DNA of 13,925 nt, taken from JAMLIN01 sp964509685 (GTDB lineage: Bacteria; Pseudomonadota; Gammaproteobacteria; Burkholderiales; Burkholderiaceae_E). The stretch is taken from positions 1-13,925 of the forward strand of contig CAZDYQ010000081.1 of assembly GCA_964509685.1 (NCBI GenBank). The letters are read 5' to 3'. Both the position numbers and the translations under genes were made by a program. Shown piece after piece: positions 13,658 through 13,925 of this stretch. Position 1 is the first letter of the stretch. Each line of letters starts with the position of its first letter. Under the pieces are notes generated by a model. The model saw only the letters and a list, made by a program, of their open reading frames with translations. It did not search any database and was not told where the DNA came from.

Positions 13658-13925
13658 ATGAAGCCTTACGACCTACCCGATGCAAGGGGTCATTTCGGAC
13701 CCTATGGCGGCACTTTCGTTGCCGAGACGCTGGTCCACGCGCTCGACGAACTGCGCGCCGCCTGGGAGCACTACCGGGACGATCCCGAGTTCATCGCGGA
13801 GTTCGAGTACGAGCTCGAGCACTTCGTCGGCAGGCCGAGCCCCATCTACCACGCACGACGCTGGTCGGAGCAGCTGGGCGGCGCGCAGATCCTGTTCAAG
13901 CGCGAGGACCTCAACCATACCGGCG
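13658..13925 (+). CDS. trpB: Tryptophan synthase beta chain (5' part)
   Basis: The first 89 codons of trpB; the gene runs past the window end. TrpB condenses indole with serine using pyridoxal phosphate, in complex with TrpA. The sequence DARGHFGPYGGTFVAETL, then GRPSPIYHARR and LFKREDLNHTG, is unmistakable; the PLP lysine (in the following AHK of the family) lies just outside the window. ATG 13658 has AGGA about 5 bases before it. It overlaps by one base (TGATG) the stop of an 11-codon reading frame (13626-13658) that itself starts on the trpF stop. trpA would be expected next. Confidence 0.96.
   Translation, partial: MKPYDLPDARGHFGPYGGTFVAETLVHALDELRAAWEHYRDDPEFIAEFEYELEHFVGRPSPIYHARRWSEQLGGAQILFKREDLNHTG

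Noticed and set aside
1..13925. Mobile elements, CRISPR arrays, tRNA or rRNA genes, defence systems
   Set aside because: No transposase, integrase, repeat-spacer pattern, cloverleaf or defence-type protein was recognised; the window is filled with housekeeping genes in a familiar order.

Overview
This window looks like ordinary chromosomal sequence from a high-GC (roughly 70% by eye) betaproteobacterium, most likely Burkholderiales or a close relative. The strongest evidence is gene order: leuC, an entericidin lipoprotein, leuD, leuB, asd, fimV, truA, trpF, trpB is a familiar betaproteobacterial arrangement. Codon use is strongly GC-biased at third positions throughout. All 13 supported genes are on the + strand, and I see no mobile element, phage, CRISPR, tRNA or rRNA. 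The species cannot be named from this sequence alone.

Layout. (1) 1-850: the 3' end of ubiV and all of ubiT, overlapping; both belong to the O2-independent ubiquinone pathway. (2) 881-4048: aroC (chorismate synthase), a PPP-type MFS transporter, and an M48 metalloprotease lipoprotein whose start overlaps the MFS stop (ATGA). (3) 4049-4182: a 134-bp gap with a candidate extended -10 promoter, two tandem 18-nt units and overlapping hairpins just before leuC. (4) 4183-8776: leuC, an entericidin-like small lipoprotein gene, leuD, leuB and asd, i.e. leucine biosynthesis plus the branch enzyme of aspartate-family amino acids. (5) 8777-12096: a perfect 12-bp inverted repeat, then fimV, closed by a strong intrinsic terminator. 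(6) 12110-13925: truA, trpF and the first part of trpB, tightly packed (ATGA overlap between truA and trpF).

How the genes work together. AroC makes chorismate, the common precursor of tryptophan (TrpF and TrpB act later in that branch) and of 4-hydroxybenzoate, the ring precursor of ubiquinone that UbiT, UbiU and UbiV help modify without oxygen. LeuC, LeuD and LeuB convert 2-isopropylmalate to the precursor of leucine; LeuA is not in the window. Asd feeds lysine, threonine, methionine and diaminopimelate synthesis. FimV is a cell-pole and type IV pilus scaffold, unrelated in function to its neighbours.

I found no clearly new biological system. The points most worth a second look are regulatory: the leuC leader with mutually exclusive pairings, the asd-fimV inverted repeat, an AT-rich palindrome inside asd, an extended -10 built from rare codons inside trpF, and a tiny ORF bridging trpF and trpB. 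No stretch over 300 bases lacks a gene.
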